The notes under the pieces are model-generated. The model worked only from the letters and a program-made list of their open reading frames with translations, did not search any database and had not been told where the DNA came from. Below, one piece after another: positions 38,700-48,767 of a stretch of DNA of 64,000 bases; position 1 is the stretch's first letter, and every line of letters starts with the position of its first letter. The stretch comes from Alentia gelatinosa. Its lineage: Eukaryota; Annelida; Polychaeta; Phyllodocida; Polynoidae. The position numbers were made by a program, and so were the translations under genes. Where the stretch lies: positions 133,332,118 through 133,396,117 of the forward strand of contig OX465579.1 of assembly GCA_950022655.1 (NCBI GenBank), in the 5' to 3' direction.

Positions 38700-39300
38700 T
38701 ACCAGAATACTTAATCATACAGGGATGTCAGCTGAGGTAAGAAAAAATGTGGAAATGTTAGATTTCATATTGATTTTGCTGCTTCAGAGCCCAAGAGAAC
38801 GTGTTGGGTTTGGGACGGGGCTGAGAGTCTGTGGGAAGCTTCAAACCACTCCGTCCATAATATATATTTTTCTATTTCACCAACAAATATGATGTTATAT
38901 TTTTATTTTGTGAAAGTTTCGTGTTTATTGGTGTAAAATTTACAAAATCAATATTTTGTAAATAATGCCTCAAGGCATTCCCGGATGATGCCTTAAGGCA
39001 TCCCCAAGCCAGGCCTGGCTGAAACCACAAGGCATCACCCGGTGCGAATGGGTTAATGCAGTCTTTTTGGTACTAATAAATACGGGCAATTGAGATAACT
39101 AATTTTTTTGCATAGAAACCAATATAATTGGTCAAAATAGGGATGTAAAGACTGGAACTTTACACAGTTTTATTGGCGTGAATGATGCTAAATTAATATT
39201 TTTGTTTGAGACAAGGAAAAAGAATTTTATACACTTAAAACAAAATGTGGATATCCGTGGATAAGAGGAAAGCTGCCATCTCTGAATGTCAGAATACCAG
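38700..39300 (+). repeat. Split copy of the GGTTCAAACCACT repeat
   Basis: The left half ends CTTCAAACCACT at 38850 and the right half resumes GTTTTATTGGCGTG near 39165. The 314 bp between contain palindrome element B, so this is a nested insertion that orders the two families in time. Confidence 0.72.
38868..39056 (+). mobile_element. GCC-N4-GGC palindrome element, locus B (5'-truncated)
   Basis: Carries GCCTCAAGGC (38965-38978 palindrome) and GCCTTAAGGC (38988-39001) and ends GGGTTAA at 39056. The AT-rich upstream part aligns with locus C. It interrupts another repeat whose halves lie before 38850 and after 39164. Confidence 0.78.
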
Positions 39301-41640
39301 TTATCGTACCTTCCAGGGGCGCTAGTCACCGACAGATGGACCCGACAAGTATGAACCACTAGTTCTTCGAGAAATGCCTCTAGAGTTACAAGAATCACTC
39401 AATGTGGATCCCACTTAAATACTAAATAAATGTCCAGTTTCCGATGTAAAATAGCAATCCATTGGTATATGTCGGATATTACTATTTTGTGTCTCTATTC
39501 TTATACAATAACACGCTGTGATTATAATACTCGTTTAGTACTTTAATGATAAGAACTAGTCACTTGTATAAGGCAAGGGCTTAAAGGTCTGAAGCAGTAA
39601 TATTGTTACTGCTTGAAAGTGGCCTAATGTAAATCATGTGCTTCATTAACTGGCTTTTTAAAAGTAATTGGACCTTGAGTAATCCAAGGGTCATGACAGA
39701 ATTAATGCCTACTGACCAACGCTATACATGTATTTACTTTATTGCTACAGACAGAAACGACGGGGAATCTTAAGACCTGGGGCTTGTTGAATAATCTAGA
39801 CTCGTAAATGAAGACCTTTTTTGTACGCCAAGGAGACTCAAGTGCGATGTGGGACAGCTTTATTCGACACTTATGAATGACCTTAAATATTTTTAAACGG
39901 TAACCCTAGTACAAGATACAGAAAAGGATCTTCAGGTTCAAGCCTAGATTATTCAACAGGCCGCGGATTCTATTCATGAAAATCGTATTTTGAAATAGAG
40001 ATTTTGATGATGTCCTACCACATACCTATACATACACCCAAGTGCCTGATTATATTAATGTCACCAAACAACTTTGCAACTATAAAGTAGTAATGTCTCG
40101 ATAAAATGAATATGTGATATCACTGTATGAATGAAGGGTACTCAATGATCGTCCCTGGTATGTTAGATAGATCAAAAGTTATAACAATTTTCACTGTGAC
40201 ACTGTGTCTATGTAAATATGCCCACACCAGATAAAAAAGACCACTTGCAACCTATCGAGTAGTATTATCATTAGTCGAGGAAATGAATGCACGACCTGCA
40301 TGTCTCAGAGGATACCTCTCATAGATATGGTTTGCCAGTGTAACCAGCCCTGTCCACAAAATGAGGGGGTCAATATTTCACCTAAGATATGGTCATTTCA
40401 TTTGGTTCTGATCTGGTGGACTATGGTTCTAATGTACCACAAATAGAATTCATCACTTGAACCCTTGGTTATTCCGTATATTCCTTATTCAACGACATTC
40501 TGCATTCATTTACCAGAATGCACTAATTAGTAATACATAAAATAAATGTAAATGGTCACCTGTAGTTTACATTTACAATTACAGTTCTATAAATGTGTGT
40601 TCTACCAACTAGGCGTTCTTTTGATGCTAAGCCGGCTTCTCAGCCTAGCTCCTACCAGGCCCCTGGTCTCCGGCCAGCTGAAAATGACCTTTTTTTATTG
40701 CGCTATTCCACCAACCACCTATTCTAGCCGGCCGAAGTCCACATGGCGTCCATACACCAAGACCCGGTGCAACAGAGGTCTGTGGAGAGTGGCATCTGGT
40801 GGACATTGGCTGCATTATGGTGCTTGCAGTGTTCCCCGCTCAGTCGACAGGCAGCATGTCGAATGCTCCTCCACACACTGTGAAGCTCAATCTCCACAAA
40901 ACCCTTATATTGAGCAAAGCAGTGTGCTGCCATATTAGATTTGTATGGGAAAGTGAGAGCTTGTCAAATATCTGCTGAATACAGTGTAAAACCTAACAAT
41001 GCAGGTAAATAAAGATAAGTCTTGATGTTATGAATGTGTATAGCTGACTCTGGCGTTAAGATTCTTCCCGAAGTACCAAACTGTCTCCATTCACGGGTTA
41101 GGCTATCAGTATCACATGTGTCGACTGTTCATGTTGACAGCGTTCTCTCAATGCGGGCCCTGGTAAACCTGGCTGTGGGTGACATACTCTCATCGGGACC
41201 CTCTCATCAAACCTATCGGCCGGCAGCATAGTTCCAGCTGGCAAAAACTAATAAATCAGTTTTTACCAGTTGGAAGAAATCCCCCCCCCCCCCCCCCAGG
41301 CCACAGAGAATTGGTAGATTGGATGGAACACCGGGTTCAAAGCCTAGCTGGAGGAACAGCGTGGAATGACTACCCGTATTTCAGCCAGTCTATTTCATTG
41401 GCCCGGACCCCGAGCAAAACAATCAACAATCTTGAGGCGATGCTCCAACAAACACCAACAGGTGATGATTTCACCGGGCATCCATGCCCCAGCGACTGCT
41501 GGAACCACTGGCAAGCTGTTTCACCAAACAGGCTGAAACCTCATCGAGGCCAGGGCTGCTGGCAAACTCTGTGTGGTTGGTGTACCACATTTTCGCCTGC
41601 TTGGTGGAACACACGCTATACCCTAACCTCGTCGGGAATT

Positions 41641-41962
41641 GGACGCCTTGAGCCTTTTACCGTTTGAGCCTCCTGTCAGCGCGAAAACGTGGACGCCTTG
41701 AGCCTACCCCGTGGACGCCTTGAGCCTACCTCATTTTAGTTCCGATTAGCGGGTTAGGGTTAGAAAAGGGTTGGGTAAGGGTTAGGGTTGAGTATATATG
41801 ACTATAAACCAGTATAAGTACACTTTTCAAAGTTTTTTTATAAGTAGAAGCTCAAGGAAACCAAAATGGGGTAGGCTCAAGGCGTCCACAGGGTAGGCTC
41901 AAGGCGTCCACGGAAAGGCTCAAGGCGTCCAGGGCTCAAATCGTTCCAGGCTCAAGGCGTCC
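41641..41962. repeat. Inverted array of GGACGCCTTGAGCCT units around a telomere-like core
   Basis: Three forward 15-mers GGACGCCTTGAGCCT (41641, 41691, 41713) face four exact reverse-complement copies (41873, 41895, 41916, 41948). Between them, 41751-41791 is a degenerate TTAGGG-like patch (GGGTTAGGGTTAG, then AAGGGTTAGGGTTG). No open reading frame of note. Confidence 0.85.
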
Positions 41963-44439
41963 ATAGTCGTCTACCTAGGTCATAACCGAAGCCACTTCCT
42001 CTGGTTGTCAAATCACATGCCTCCAATAACTATGTTTTATCTATATAAGATCTGAAAGTTATAACATCTGAACCACAATACTGCAATAGAAACGTAATAA
42101 ACCTCTTGTCAACTGGTGGGGAATTGGCTTGGCATTCCACCGGGAGTCGGGGCGGACCTGTCCGGACGCGCACAAGAAACCAATCCCCCTAAGATAACTC
42201 GTACGCTACCCAAAATATCATAATTTGTGTCCATAGCATATACTTGCTTCTGAAGAAATCCTCAGAGGATAGTTATCTTTTGTGTTCTATATGTACATGG
42301 GAAATATAATTGATGTCTGGTAAATTTCCGAAGAAAAGCCTAAATAACAGGCACTCAGGCGAGTGTTGTCACGAACCAAATAGTTTATTATCGCTCAGGG
42401 TTTACTAAACTCATGATTTGCTTGGGTTTAAAATAGAAATTCTTAACACTTACGATGTCAATGTTATCCAGTTGGTACTATCCTACTTGTCTTCATACGG
42501 TATTGAATTTGTATACCTGATAAATGGTATTTAAAAATGGTTTATAGTTTGAAATCTCTGTCAACTCTAGTTTGTTTTGCTAGGAGCACCGAGCGCATTG
42601 AAATCGAGGCTGGGGAATACCATCTAAAAATAGCAATCCACGAGCAGGGTAGTTCCCCGATTCACCTCTCAGCGACTTCCGGCCAATCATAAATTTCTCC
42701 ACCTGAGACACCACAACAAACGTGGTAAGTACGTTGTAAACAGTTATATTTGTCATCTTAGCATCAGTTCAAGGCGTTACGAAGCACTTATCCCGGAGTA
42801 GTGATTCTTCCACAACACACCAAGAAATCAACCCTCTGAGACTGAGAGTCTGAGAAACGTCTGCCCGTCTGGTGAACCACGCAGTCAGACTCACAGAGTG
42901 ACTCTCTTAAGTCTTATGTCTACACATCTTTTATGTATCAGTATCTGCACAGACTTGGATGATAATGTATAAAAGTCCGGACTATGAAAATCAATGAGGC
43001 ATCTAATTTGTACAGACAATCCCCGCTCCTTGGTGGATATTTCATCTGTAGTCAGACGCGCCCGACCCTATAGTATAGGCTATACTCTACTATTAAAATA
43101 CCGGAACGTAGCTGTTTGGGTCGCCACAACTAGTTCATCTGTAGATCTACACCCTCACGACACTGCAAAAGATATTCTATGCCGACAACAAGAAGGAAAA
43201 TCAGCCGCCGGTATGTTGAGTAGTACTTGCCATTTCAAATTTCAATCAATGCATTTAATATATATCACTCAGTACCCGTACACGCTTTGGGAAATTCTTT
43301 TATCGCCTATGTAAATGAATGATAAGCTTGGAAAAGAAAACGTAAAATGGTGCTTGAGATTCTTTAAATGTAGTCAGCACTTTCTGGCGCTAGCCAGCTT
43401 CCACCACAAATCGTTCACCCATCACCATGTACTACCAACTATATTTCTCTTGATATAAATATGTATGCAAAGAGGACCTACATATAGGCCTACTATTAAA
43501 GTGTGGTACCATACTTTGACTGGTCCCCATTAAAAGTGCTGATTCCATCAGCACACAAGATCTATAGCGAGATTGGTCCAGTTTGGGTTGTCTTGCTAAA
43601 GCCTATGTTCCATTGCGCCGATTCACTTGAGATTGGGGGGGGGGGGGGGGGCATTCTTTGGTCGCTGACCAGCCGGCCCTCTGTCGCCGATACTGGAGCA
43701 GCAGTGGAGCTAGGGCACGGTCGTCGGCACCCGAAGTCCACATAATTAGCACCCGATCTCCACTGATTTTTGCATGGTTCTTGATACATTCTCTCACTGG
43801 TCACCCTACCATCGGCGATTCAGAGCCGATTTCTCTGATCTTGACTAGGGAAGAATGGCTTGAGATGACATTAGAAAAACCAGATATGGTTGGGACCCGC
43901 AATCGGAAAAAATGAAATTCATTGTATAATTTTAGAACCAGAGTATCCTATAAACATTCATAACATCAAGGCTTATCTTCATTTACCTAAATTTTTCGAT
44001 AAATCACAACTTTTATTTTTTTTGAATAAAAAACGGTCAATTTTCCGAAAGCTATGCCAAAAATTGGCCAATTCAGAAAAAAAAGAAATCAAAGTTTTTT
44101 TTACGGAAATCGCCGAGATTGACAGACCTGCCCCCTAGCAACTGATTGGGGAACTCCGTTGTTGCACATAATGCGGACAATGTCCACCAGAAGGTGTGAA
44201 AGTCGGCGCCCGATCGTGGGGATATCCGCGGTCGCGGTAATGGAGCAGCGGTGACTGGCAGTGGAGTAGGTGCCGCGGCGAGGTGGAAATCGAGAAGAGA
44301 TTGACAAAAGAACAGTGAAGCGTTAATGGAGCAGGACTGGGTCATGCTGCTCCATTAGTGGTGATCATGGGAAGAACAACTCTGGTGGAGAATGGTCGGA
44401 GACCAGGTGGAGAACGAGGTTTGGTGCAATGGAGCAGAG

Positions 44440-44710
44440 GCTTAAAGGGCTGGTTCCACCAACACGATAGATTTGTTGTGGTATATCTTGTTATGTGTTG
44501 CAGTGTCACGATATGTTGTATCTCTATTGTCGTGACATGTAGCATGCGATTTCATGTGTCTATTTTGGTGCTTCACCACCATGCCACACCTCAAGACACA
44601 TCGCAGCAAATATGCTCACAATTATTCAAAACTTGGCATGATTTAACAAAACAACCGAATTGTGACTAATCTTGCTGTATCTTGTGTGTTGGTGGAATCA
44701 CCACTTAAAT
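44440..44710. mobile_element. Inverted-repeat element related to 61125-61415
   Basis: Begins AAAGGGCTGGTTCCACCAAC and ends GTTGGTGGAATCACCACTTA, an imperfect inverted pair around 270 bp of non-coding sequence with CACGATATGTTG and CACCACCATGCCACACCTCA. A third, partial relative starts AAGTGCTGATTCCACCAACG at about 44985. Confidence 0.62.
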
Positions 44711-45225
44711 CTTGCAAGGTTTCGAATAAGCGTGTGCATATTTGTCGCGAAAGCATCGGTTTGGTTAAGCACCTTTGCTGTGATTTTGCCATTGCTCCTG
44801 CTAGGTTGGTGTATGGGCAGTGTACAGGCTCCATGTGGTCGCTGGTTATCCAGAATAAGGTGGGTTCGGTGGAAGAACAGGTTTTCACCTGCTGAACGCC
44901 TGTTCAACGCCTACCTGGTGGAATACAGCCTTAAACTGCTCGAGTCCTGTGGAACAGGCCATTTACCAAGTTGGTACTTTGAAGTGCTGATTCCACCAAC
45001 GTGATACATTTGCCATGTTATATCTTGGTGTATCTTATAATGCAGCGATATGTCTTAATCCTTTGTCTCGACATAACGCACACGATGATATTACTATTTT
45101 TTTCGCATTATAGTGAGTATATTTTGGTATTCCACCATCACAACACCTCACGATCTATTGCTGACATAGACTTTATTTTTTAGATATTTTATCGATAAAG
45201 GAGTATATAATTTATATGGTTGGAT

Positions 45226-45321
45226 ATGATCACAAAACCTGCTGCTCCGCTGAGACAGGTGCTCATAAATTCAATGCCAGCTGTGAGACTGGCTCAGTGG
45301 AGCAGCAGGTTTTGTGATCAT
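45226..45321. repeat. 96-bp hairpin with 29-bp stem
   Basis: ATGATCACAAAACCTGCTGC at 45226 onward pairs with GCAGCAGGTTTTGTGATCAT ending 45321; one mismatch in 29 bp. It lies in the repeat cluster upstream of GPANK1 and is probably another short foldback transposon. Confidence 0.75.
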
Positions 45322-45625
45322 TGTAGGCGGCTGACACTCTACAACCCGTGTCTGGCGCTCCACAGGCCGCAGACAGCGCACGGTTTCAGCACGGGTGATG
45401 AAAGGCAGGCAAGGTATTTCACCGAGCAGGTTGTCGCCTGTATGGGCCCTGTATACCAATTTCACCTGGTTGGTGGAAAACACCCTTCACCGTGAATCTT
45501 AGGCCGTCAGGTGTCTGTCAAACATATTCATAGTGTACAAACTCATAGGCCAGTTCCATGGCCAACATAAGATTGCAGTCATTCTGGCGAGTTTGTAGGC
45601 ACTGGATTAAAACTAATTTATTAGG

Positions 45626-45843
45626 TTTTATCCTACCCCTAATAAAAAACCGCCATAGACTTAACATAGGGAAATCTTATGTGGCAGGCCGTGACATAAA
45701 GTGTTTTTTATGCCACTAGAGTAATAACAATATTGACCAATCAGAGAGCAGGATGTCAGCTACTATGAAAAAAAGTTCTGTTGGTCATTGACTCAATATT
45801 TATCTTTCAGTAATACAAAATCATAGACGAGGTAGGATAAATA
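45626..45843. mobile_element. MITE with TTATCCTACCCC termini, copy 2 (inverted relative to copy 1)
   Basis: Same element as at 22490-22709 read on the other strand, with shared internal blocks (CCTATGTTAAGTCTATGGCG in copy 1 against its complement here; GGCAGGCCGTGACATAAAGT). The right terminus is slightly shorter than the left. It abuts the 146-bp inverted-repeat element that begins at 45845. Confidence 0.82.
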
Positions 45844-45844
45844 C

Positions 45845-45990
45845 GAAACCGAACTCGAGTTAGACTTGTCAATGTCTATGCCACTCTGGTCAGGTCTGCT
45901 CCTCACTACACTCGGCTATACCTCGTGTAGTAATACGCGACCTTCCCGTTGTGGCATAAACATTGTCAAGTCTAACTCTCGTTCGGTTTC
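45845..45990. mobile_element. Short foldback element with 30-bp termini
   Basis: The left arm at 45845-45874 (GAAACCGAAC, then GAGTTAGACTTG) pairs with the right arm at 45961-45990, three mismatches in 30 bp; the centre is 86 bp. Non-coding. It begins within 2 bp of the end of the neighbouring MITE. Confidence 0.75.
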
Positions 45991-46738
45991 TACTAATTAT
46001 CATTCCGCCTTTGTGTGGCCACTGCCATTGAACAAAGGACCTGCATGGCCAGACCGATTTCTATACTTGACATAACACAACTGTGGTACAACTACTTTTG
46101 TGCCCATATTGTTGGCTGGATGGAGCAGACCCTTAAGGGCATGTTCCACCGAGCTGGTGATATGACACGAAAACGGAGCAGTGTGGCTCAAGTAGTTTTC
46201 CTCAAGTATAACGGCTGGGCCAGTGGAGCAGGTCATACACCCACCAGCACGTCCTCACAATAATGAACTGGCAGAACCTAATGAATTAGCTTTTACCAGT
46301 TACCAGCCAGTGGCTGCTCACAGTGACTGGGACGCTGGGTTTGTACACGCATGTTTGTCGCACGCCCGGCAGTGTTGAATATCGCAGCCCCCATGAATCA
46401 GTCCTATCTGATGAAGCCTAGCATAGGGAATTCTTAATTTTTTATGGTTATTTACCCAATGTCAGTGTCATCGTTATGCCTTTGAAACCCCTTTGTCATA
46501 CTGTGATATCACTTATATAATAAAGTAGATTTGGTACATGTATTACAAAATACTACTGATATCATGAACTGTATTGATTAATATGATCACTGGAGCCATC
46601 ATGAGAAAGAACATATTGAATTGATTGATATTATATGTATTACAACGAATATAATAATCAGCTTATCTTTTTCATGGATCACCGATTCAATGATTAAACC
46701 AATTTCTTACTTTTCATGAACATGTAATAAACTAGATA

Positions 46739-46757
46739 ATTTTTTTGTCAATTTCAG
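46739..46757 (+). promoter_or_regulatory. GPANK1: 3' splice acceptor in the GPANK1 5' UTR
   Basis: A run of T followed by TCAATTTCAG ends at 46757, 45 nt before the GPANK1 ATG. The downstream leader carries no other ATG. This implies at least one untranslated 5' exon upstream, probably in the repeat-rich interval before 46.7 kb. Confidence 0.6.
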
Positions 46758-46802
46758 AGTGTCACGGGGCTTACATTTCTCGAGTCTGTAAATGTAACAA
46801 GA

Positions 46803-47852
46803 ATGGCTTTCTACAAGCGCTTTGTTCGCGGATCAGAAACCTTAAAGAGCACTCCCTCGTCACCCGTGAATAATTCCTCTAAATCATATCAACAAAAAGG
46901 GCAGTACAGCGGTAAAGATGCCAAGTCATTCTACGATCAAATAGTCGGACTTTCAAAGTCTACTGATCATGAGCGCCCGGAGGCGCATTGTAGTAAAGAA
47001 GATATTAAACCCAGTGAGCAGCAAGACAAGGTGAAGAATTCAACTAAGGATAGTGTCCGATGTCGCCGCACAACAGAAGAAAAGACAGAAAAACAACTTA
47101 AACGGTTGCGGAATGATTATTTGAAACACGCTCAGGAGGGAGACTTGGCGGAGATGAAACGAGTTCTTGCTTTCGGCGTAGATATGAACCACGCCGATCT
47201 GTATGGATGGACGGCCCTCATGTGTGCCGCATTCTCCGGGCATGGCGAGGTCGTTAAATGGTTGTTAACAGAAGGGGCAGATGCCTCTTTGACGAACAAT
47301 CAGAACAAAACAGCAGCAGATTTTGCCAAAAACAGATCCATCTCCCGCCTCTTCTCCAGACACACACAAGGACTGTGTCTTGATCCTGCAGCTGCGTCGA
47401 ACAATGCTCGTCCGGAAAAATTCTATTGTGACATTTGTAAGAAGGAATTCACTGATACAACGCAAACAGCACACATAACCTCCACCATCCACCTGTTTAA
47501 TCGACAGGAAAAGCCACAGACTACGCACTACTACATTCCTCCGGCCAATAAAGGCTTCCAGCTCATGGTGAAGGGTGGTTGGGAGCCGGAGAAGGGATTG
47601 GGTGCAGAGGGACAAGGGAGGAAGTTTCCTGTTAAGACTGTTCTTAAGAGAGACCGGCAGGGTATTGGGGGCGGTGATCCCGTACCTGCTAAAGTGACTC
47701 ACTTTAAACCAAATGACGTCAGTGCTGTGACTGTACCTGTCAAAGAGCGTACTATGAGAGCATCCACCATGTCAAAGAAACAGCGCAAAAAGAAACTTTC
47801 TAAAGAAAGAGCAAAAGAACGTGATTTTAGACTAGAATTCTATTCAGAGTGA
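46803..47852 (+). CDS. GPANK1: GPANK1 homolog: G-patch and ankyrin-repeat protein, 349 aa, single coding exon
   Basis: Probable nuclear RNA-associated protein; G-patch domains commonly recruit and activate DEAH-box RNA helicases. Seen in order: a basic, Ser/Lys-rich N-terminus (1-100); two ankyrin-type repeats at about 112-178 (core GWTALMCAAFSGHGEVVKWLL); a C2H2/U1-like finger with Cys209, Cys212, His224 and His230; a G-patch at about 249-292 (GGWEPEKGLGAEGQGR, then DRQGIGGG); and a strongly basic tail (KKQRKKKLSKERAKER). The ankyrin, finger, G-patch order matches the vertebrate protein, once called BAT4. A polypyrimidine-AG acceptor at 46757 shows that the start lies in an exon reached by splicing from an upstream 5' UTR exon not identified here. 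The gene is followed closely by PDRG1 on the same strand. Confidence 0.95.
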   Translation: MAFYKRFVRGSETLKSTPSSPVNNSSKSYQQKGQYSGKDAKSFYDQIVGLSKSTDHERPEAHCSKEDIKPSEQQDKVKNSTKDSVRCRRTTEEKTEKQLKRLRNDYLKHAQEGDLAEMKRVLAFGVDMNHADLYGWTALMCAAFSGHGEVVKWLLTEGADASLTNNQNKTAADFAKNRSISRLFSRHTQGLCLDPAAASNNARPEKFYCDICKKEFTDTTQTAHITSTIHLFNRQEKPQTTHYYIPPANKGFQLMVKGGWEPEKGLGAEGQGRKFPVKTVLKRDRQGIGGGDPVPAKVTHFKPNDVSAVTVPVKERTMRASTMSKKQRKKKLSKERAKERDFRLEFYSE

Positions 47853-47972
47853 GTGTAGAGTGACGGTGAAATACACAGAACCTCCCGGAATATATATATA
47901 TTTATTTACGAGGACGTTGTACACATATCGGACTGATCCGGTTGTTATATGGAGAATAATATTGCTAGAGAA

Positions 47973-47978
47973 AATAAA
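47973..47978 (+). terminator. Polyadenylation signal AATAAA for GPANK1
   Basis: Canonical AATAAA about 120 nt after the GPANK1 stop codon, in AT-rich sequence with no competing hexamer closer to the stop. Confidence 0.6.
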
Positions 47979-48767
47979 TCTGATGACATTGCTACAAGAA
48001 CATGATTTCATTTTCTTTTCGCGTCCAACGTAACCCCCGAAACACGATATTGCCAATGTAGTAGTAAACTTAGATGGAATATTGAAAATGTCCCATATTC
48101 CAATCTAACTCCCGTTTAGTATTCATATATATATATATATATCTTTAAAGAATTTAGCTAATAAGCTAGAATAATAAGGTGTAGCATGTTGGAACAGCGT
48201 GTAGTGTGCACTAATGAGAAACTATATTTTCGTACTACTTATACAATTTTCTCATTAGAGGTATTAAAGACTGAACTGTTATCATCGAGTTCTTATCAAG
48301 CGTAATAAAACTTACTTTAGTTCCTCGATATTCGAGAGGATTTCTCAGTATGTTGTGAGAGAACTGTATTATCCCTATTGATTTAATATTTCTATCAGAA
48401 ACTTCAGCGAGGAAAACTACCCAAGTGTACTTTTGGGGTATTTTTTTCAGCTAAAATTTTTGTACTTTTGTTCACTTATTTCTGTAGTTTTTTTTCTGGT
48501 AATGGGCTGGTGGCGACACTGTAACACTCATTTTCACTTAAAATGTGAATAAACTACAGACCTCTCGGTACTGGTACAGTTCTGGTCAGAACTAGATGTA
48601 TTTATTTTCTTTGTTTGCATCCAACTGGGAGTAGTCCTGCATTAGTCTTGGGGGAGAAAGTAAAGATCATGATCATCCTTATATGTGTCTTTACATTTGG
48701 ATTTGTATGTATGTATGCCTGTGTATCCTGACAACTATTCTGATGAATATTCCTGGTCCTACAGGCC

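Larger units (their letters stand above)
38106..46738. other. Repeat-dense intergenic region between CEP112 and GPANK1
   Basis: No gene recognised. It should contain both 5' ends: CEP112 reads left from 38105 and GPANK1 reads right from an unseen exon. Contents: the split repeat at 38.7-39.3 kb, a CCAGCTGG-rich GC patch near 40.6-40.9 kb, 17 C at 41281-41297, the GGACGCC inverted array, 17 G at 43635-43651, and from 44.2 to 46.3 kb a chain of foldback elements. The 39.3-40.5 and 42.0-43.4 kb parts show nothing I can name. Confidence 0.6.

Noticed and set aside
41179..41667. 162-codon open frame on the plus strand
   Set aside because: It runs through the 17-C tract (poly-Pro), has no recognisable domain, ends in the GGACGCC repeat array, and lacks splice support.
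43503..43915. Overlapping frames around the 17-G tract
   Set aside because: Open only because of homopolymer and GC-rich repeat sequence; no family resemblance.
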